Of a stretch of 64,000 nucleotides of DNA, positions 59,451 through 64,000 are shown one piece after another. Below the pieces are notes generated by a model, which was not told the DNA's origin, searched no databases, and saw nothing but the letters and a program-made list of their open reading frames with translations. Position 1 is the stretch's first letter. The number at the start of each line of letters is the position of its first letter. The position numbers and the translations under genes are program-made. Source of the DNA: Eriocheir sinensis (Eukaryota > Arthropoda > Malacostraca > Decapoda > Varunidae); NCBI RefSeq assembly GCF_024679095.1, contig NC_066528.1, positions 19,442,631-19,506,630 on the forward strand. Direction: 5' to 3'.

Positions 59451-60325
59451 CACAAGCCAGACTATCAAACCACACTGATAACCACTGACAGAACAAGGGG
59501 TTAATATCAGACCATAGGGTACACTTAATTGACATGACTAGACTCTGTACAATAAATCCTGATGTCATAATTGTGTCTAATGGGTTGTTAAGAATTTCCT
59601 GGGTGCCACAGTTAAGTATTTGACAGCTAACTTATTCTATTATTGATTACAGACTATTAAAGCAGGTGATGATGGTTCTAGGGTATATTTCCTAGTGTAT
59701 TCTGTAATTACTCATGATTCTATGGTGAACTTACATTAAGATTAATTACCCTTGATATAGAAACTTGTATGTGGGTGATTAGTAGCAATTTGCATAAAAA
59801 TAATGAAAAATTCTGATACCAAACTTTCACTAAAACTTTTCACTTATATTTAAGGTCACACTACTTCACTGCAACACCTTCAAATCCTGCAACTCTGCTC
59901 AATGATTCTTCTTCCACTAATTTTCACTTCTATGAATTTATACAAAGCCTTCCTTTACATATATTCTTTGAGGGGTTTTCTAATTCTTCTTTCACACTCA
60001 ACAAAGGTGTATTTTTAAAACTTAAGTAACACATTAGACTTTTGGAATTGATTGCACCAGAAACTTTTAATAATGTGAACGAAAACAACAAAAATAGGTT
60101 CTTCTCTATCAGTGCAAACTCATATTTTTATAGTGAGAAAATTTTCCCTATCAAAGCATATAATAAGTCCCTGATATGTGTGTTTTCTCCAATATTCCAC
60201 TATCAAACCATCAAATAAGACCCTAATATCAGTGTTGTATCCCATTTATTCATTCAGTATCGTATATAAATAAAAATCGACTCTCGTAAGGACATGTTTC
60301 ACTCACGTCTAACTAAAAACTCTCG
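59451..60325. other. AT-rich unique DNA with diverged copies of the later repeats
   Basis: 59850-60010 contains AAGGTCACACTACTTCACTG, CCTTCAAATCCTGCAACTC and CAACAAAGGTGTATTTTTAA, words of the arrays at 60960-62710. No gene is seen. Confidence 0.5.
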
Positions 60326-60329
60326 CTAA

Positions 60330-60584
60330 AGGGGCAATTACACTGGGCAAATTTTCCGTGGATCTTCAGTCAAACCACGATTTCCGCTGGCGTGGTTCTC
60401 ATATTTCCGTGGTTTTCTGACGTGTCCACGATCTTCCAAAGCTACGGTAGATTTCACTGAAGGATGACGGTATTACTCACCATCATCATCATCAGCAATA
60501 ACAAGAAACACATGAGAACCACGCCAGCGGAAATCGTGGTTTGACTGAAGATCCACGGAAAATTTGCCCAGCGTAATAGCCCCT
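60330..60584. mobile_element. 255-bp MITE, PIF/Harbinger-like
   Basis: The ends are inverted repeats of about 73 bases with only two mismatches. Each begins AGGGGC, then ATTAC and TGGGCAAATTTTCCGTGG. TAA at 60327-60329 and 60585-60587 forms a direct target duplication. A TAA duplication with a GGGGC-type end fits non-autonomous PIF/Harbinger elements. The middle (about 60405-60510) has a short ATC/ATG run and no coding capacity. Confidence 0.85.
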
Positions 60585-60960
60585 TAAGACGCCAACAGAG
60601 AATGAGAGGTGAGGGTGATTTAAAAATGTTGCATGGCTAATCCTTACTATAAATAAATCCAATGTGTAATTCAGAACAATACTCTGAAATTGACCTGTAA
60701 TCCTATCATCTTAACATCACAGAAAGCAGAAAAATATATTAAAACTTCCGCAGAGTGATATTTCGCTTTTAAACCGGAAAATATTTGGGTTTAGAAATGG
60801 AAGAAAATTCATGTACTTCTGGACCTGAAAAACATATATACTTCTGATTTTTTTCCTAGTCTTTTTTTCATTTCATTTTTGCCCTTGAGTTCTTTCCTTT
60901 GCTGTAAAAAAAAATAATCATAAAAAAATTGCTCTCTAATGAATGTCTTCTTTTCAATTC
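60585..60960. other. AT-rich DNA with an inverted dispersed-repeat fragment
   Basis: 60878-60925 (TTGCCCTTGAGTTCTTTCCT then TTGCTGTAAAAAAAAA) is the reverse complement of the dispersed repeat found in the Shox intron and at 50.7 kb. Nothing else is recognised. Confidence 0.55.
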
Positions 60961-60961
60961 T

Positions 60962-61540
60962 GCCATTTAAAATCTTCAAATCCTGGAACTTCGATATTTA
61001 GTAAGTCTTGTTCTACTTTCATGAATTTATACTGAACTTTCAATAAAACTTTTCATTCATATCTAAGGTCACATTCCTTCACCACCTTCAAATCCTGGAA
61101 CTTTGATTTTAAAGTAATTCTTGTTCTACTTTTATGAATTTATACTGAACTTTTAATTAAACTTTTCATTCATATCTAAGGTCACATTACTTCACCACCT
61201 TCAAATCCTGGAACCTTGATTTTATAGTAATTCTTCTTCTACTTTTATGAATTTATATTGAACTTTTAATTAAACTTTCCATTCATATTTAAGACCACAC
61301 TACTTCACTTCAGTACCTTCAAATTCTGCAACTCTGATTTATAGTAATTCTTCTTCTACTTTTATGAATTTATAATGAACTTTTAATTAAACTTTAAGGT
61401 CACACTACTTCACTTCAGTACCTTCAAGTCCTGCAACTCGGCTCAATAATTCTTCTCTCACTAATTTCACTTTTATGCATTCATACAAAGCCTTCAATAA
61501 AGCCTTTCATTCAAACCTGATGTCGCAACTCTTGTCTGTT
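60962..61540. repeat. About 95-120-bp AT-rich tandem repeat, 4-5 units
   Basis: CCTTCAAATCCTGGAACTTT or a variant, TCTACTTTTATGAATTTATA and TTAATTAAACTTTTCATTCA recur near 60970, 61087, 61199, 61315 and 61425. Confidence 0.88.
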
Positions 61541-61574
61541 AAATTACTAAATGCATATTCATTCATACTAACAT

Positions 61575-62703
61575 CTCCTTTCCTTCAATATATTCTTTGA
61601 GGGGTTTTCTGGTTCTTGTCTAACACTCAACAAAGGTACATTTCTAGAACCTGATCACAGAAGTCTGATTTTTCCTTCTCATTAAATGCATCTTCATTCA
61701 TACCAGCATCTCCTTTTACATATATTATTTGAGGGGTTTTCTAGTTCCTCTTTTACAGTCAACAAAGGTATATTTCTAAAACCCGATCACAGAAGTCTGT
61801 TTTTTCCTTCTCATTAAATGCATATTCATTCATACTAACATCTCCTTCCTTTGCGTAAATTCTTTGAGGAGTTTTCTGGTTCTTGTCTAACATTTAACAA
61901 AGGTACATTTTTAAAACCTGATCACGGAAGTCTGTTTTTTTCCTTCTCATTAAATGCATCTTCATTCATACCAGCATCTCCTTTTACATATATTATTTGA
62001 GGGGTTTTCTAGTTCCTCTTTTACAGTCAACAAAGGTATATTTCTAGAACCTGATCACGGAAGTCTGTTTTTTCCTTCTCATTAATTTGAGGAGTTTTCT
62101 GGTTCTTGTCTAACATTTAACAAAGGTACATTTTTAAAACCTGATCACGGAAGTCTGTTTTTTTCCTTCTCATTAAATGCATCTTCATTCATACCAGCAT
62201 CTCCTTACCTTCAATATATTCTTGGAGAGGTTTTCTGGTTCTTGTCTAACACTCAACAAAGCTACATTTCTAGAACCTAATAACATATCTCTAGTATCTC
62301 TTTCTCAGCCGTCCTTTCCATACTAGCAATTGGTACTTAAGTTCAATATGTACTTCCAAATCCTACAACTTTAATTAATATTTGTAGTTCCACTTTTATG
62401 AATTTTTAAGGAACGATCAATTTGGCCTTTTCGAAATTGCCGTCATAATTTGTTGGATAAATTAAACTGCATATTCAATCACACTAACATCTCCTTTCTT
62501 TCCATACAGTATATTTTCTGTGTTCTGCTTCTTACATTCTATAAGGGTAAACTTCTATAAACTAATAATGCATCTCTAATGTTTTTTCCTACTCTTTCTT
62601 GGCCTTCTTTTAATATGCTTTTCACTCTTGGTCCTCCAGTTCTTCGCTCACAGTCATTCTCTTACACTCAACAAAGGTACAATTCCATGACCTATTAACG
62701 CAA
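61575..62703. repeat. About 133-bp tandem repeat derived from the RIOK1 gene end
   Basis: AACAAAGGTACATTTCTAGA or a variant starts near 61629, 61761, 61896, 62029, 62119, 62254 and 62670, with a diverged one near 62540. Most units continue AAGTCTGTTTTTTCCTTCTC and then ATTAAATGCATCTTCATTCA. The last unit (62670) leads directly into the RIOK1 stop codon and coding end. The two units before it also retain diverged coding-end sequence (CTCTTTCTCAGCCGTCC near 62301 and CTTTCTTGGCCTTCTTTT near 62595). Confidence 0.85.
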
Positions 62704-62705
62704 GT

Positions 62706-62893
62706 CTAGTGCTTTTTCCTTCTCTCCTTCTCAGCCTTCTTTTTCACATGCTTTTTGACTTTTATTTTCCTCTTCTCCGCTTGCGCCTCCTTCACTGCCT
62801 TCTTCCGCTCCTTCTTCTCGTCCAGGGACTCGCCTTTCTGCCTGCCGGGTGTGATGCGGCTGCCCCCTGCCTCCTTGTCCTCGGTTTCCTCAC
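62706..62893 (-). CDS. RIOK1: RIO kinase 1, terminal exon
   Basis: On the - strand the acceptor is TTTTTCTCTTCAG ending at 62894. The exon's first two bases complete a Gly codon, and 61 sense codons follow before TAG at 62706-62708. It encodes an acidic start (EETEDKEAGG) and a very basic tail, ESLDEKKERKKAVKEAQAEK then RKIKVKKHVKKK, matching the conserved lysine-rich C-terminus of RIOK1. RIOK1 is an atypical protein kinase/ATPase that acts in cytoplasmic maturation of the 40S ribosomal subunit. The kinase domain lies outside the window. The exon is intact and joins in frame to 63974. Its 3' end is the last unit of a tandem array. Confidence 0.85.
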
Positions 62894-63973
62894 CTGAAGA
62901 GAAAAATGTAGGTGCTGCATCCCTTCACACGGCACTTGGGGTTCATGACGTGACTGAGACTATACACATTACAATGGAAGTGCAATATGAGACACAGTGA
63001 ATAGTATGATAGCTCTTCACTGCACCACTGTTTTATTGTAGAACTGTCCACATATCCAGGTGATTGGTTCAAGGCTTCTAAATGGAGGTGAGTATCAGGA
63101 TGCCTCTCCAAATGATTCTGTCTCTCTCTCTCTTGGAATTCTTTTACCATATGCTCTTTAGGAGGAGCAGTACCAGTGGGTTTCTATGATTCCTCTTTTC
63201 TCTTTTTACTGTAAGCTGCCTCCTTTTCTGCACAATAAAATATACATATGATTGTAATGGGAATACCTCTAAGGCAAAACCACTGTATTTTTTGGTCACC
63301 TTTTCACATACTCAGCAGATTGGTTTGATGTAACGTTTTCCCATTAATTTCTTCTTGTTTCTTCTATTCTTCTCATATTTGTTGATTATGTGTGATTTAT
63401 TTCCTTTCCACGATCGTCCATCATTCTAAAACCCTTGTGGCAACTCTTCCATGTCTTTCAACAGGTTTGTGATAGATCTCATCGTTCAATGCTAACTTCT
63501 TGTCCTTGAATGTCTTGGTGTGATCATTTTCAGGCTCTGATTCTCCCTTGTTCAGGTATTATAGTATTATCTTTCATGTGAGGGTATCCGAGCTGCTTCA
63601 CTTCTTGTTCATGACAGGCTCTTTCATAAGGGAGCATAGATGGTGGAATTTCCTTCATGCATTCCTACTGTTCTCTCCTTTCCTTTCCCGTACAGGCAGT
63701 CCTTGCTATACGACAGGGCTGTGTTCCATAGAAAGTGGTTAGGTGACCCACTCATGAACTTATGATGCCCTTCTCTCCTTCCTTTCCTTCATCTTCTCCT
63801 ATACTATAACAAATCCTTTTCCCCTTACAATGTCTGTGTCCCTTCTCTCCTTCTTCCTGTCCTTCATCTCCTCCTATACTAAAACAAATCCCTCTCCCCT
63901 ATAACTTCTGTGTCCCTTCTCTCCTTCCTTTCCTCAATCTTCTCCTATACTAAAACAAATCCCTTTCACTCAC
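62894..63973 (-). other. RIOK1: RIOK1 intron
   Basis: The intron is bounded by GTGAGT (63968-63973) and CAG (62894-62896) on the - strand. It contains no other exon I can support. 63740-63960 has three diverged copies of an approximately 80-base block with CCCTTCTCTCCTTCCTTTCC and TCCTATACTAAAACAAATCC. Confidence 0.75.
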
Positions 63974-64000
63974 CTCCGCTGTCTTCCTCCCCTGACTCAG
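63974..64000 (-). CDS. RIOK1: RIO kinase 1, preceding exon (partial)
   Basis: 27 bases are inside the window. In the frame that agrees with the terminal exon they encode ESGEEDSG and the first base of a Gly codon, followed by a GTGAGT donor. An acidic Ser/Glu/Asp stretch before the basic tail is expected for RIOK1. The other two frames do not join the terminal exon in frame. Confidence 0.75.

Noticed and set aside
62709..62897. Plus-strand frame over the RIOK1 exon
   Set aside because: It is the antisense shadow of the RIOK1 terminal exon.

Overview
This is an animal nuclear genomic window, most likely from a decapod crustacean. The sequence shows genes split by canonical GT-AG introns, very dense microsatellites (CT, GT, GGA/TCC, CTA), short TTAGG arrays (the common arthropod telomere motif), a mariner, a CR1-like LINE, tRNA-derived SINE-like elements and other dispersed repeats. 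Decapod is an inference from this repeat style; the species cannot be read. Most long open frames here are translations of simple repeats and are not genes.

Two genes are recognisable. On the + strand, three exons (13150-13207, 23529-23749, 24877-25188) join in frame and encode the C-terminal half of a Shox-type paired-class homeodomain transcription factor: the end of homeodomain helix 3, the conserved EACRVAPYV block and a C-terminal OAR motif. Its upstream exons lie left of the window. On the - strand, the right edge carries the last exon (62706-62893) and 27 bases of the preceding exon (63974-64000) of RIO kinase 1 (RIOK1). The two genes converge. Between them I found only one reasonable additional coding exon (- strand, about 58294-58514, family not recognised) and a weaker candidate at 54287-54359.

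Layout: 1-13 kb is Shox upstream intron, saturated with microsatellites and minisatellites, with short unique GC-rich islands. 13.2-23.5 kb is a Shox intron of the same character, with islands rich in homeodomain-type TAAT sites. 23.7-24.9 kb is a short intron filled with a dispersed repeat. 25.2-26.1 kb is a 112-bp tandem repeat that starts at the Shox stop codon. 26-34 kb is purine-rich minisatellite, SSRs and two tRNA-derived elements. 34.6-40.05 kb is a nearly full-length but frame-broken CR1-like LINE, with an ORF1 carrying a SGNH esterase domain and an ORF2 carrying endonuclease and reverse transcriptase. 41.39-42.37 kb is a mariner lacking one end, inserted in a minisatellite. 42.5-46 kb is SSRs plus a second LINE fragment. 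47.5-50.4 kb holds two promoter-like islands with CCAAT boxes. 51-62.7 kb is AT-rich with a series of medium-length tandem repeats (65, 80, 129, 139, about 152 and about 133 bp), an RTE-like LINE tail and a 255-bp MITE.

No operon-like or defence system is present. The most unusual pattern is that both recognisable genes have a tandem array growing from their own stop-codon region: the Shox 112-bp repeat and the roughly 133-bp RIOK1-end repeat. Other points of interest are the microsatellite that breaks the LINE ORF1, the mariner nested in a minisatellite, and the TAAT-rich islands inside the Shox intron.
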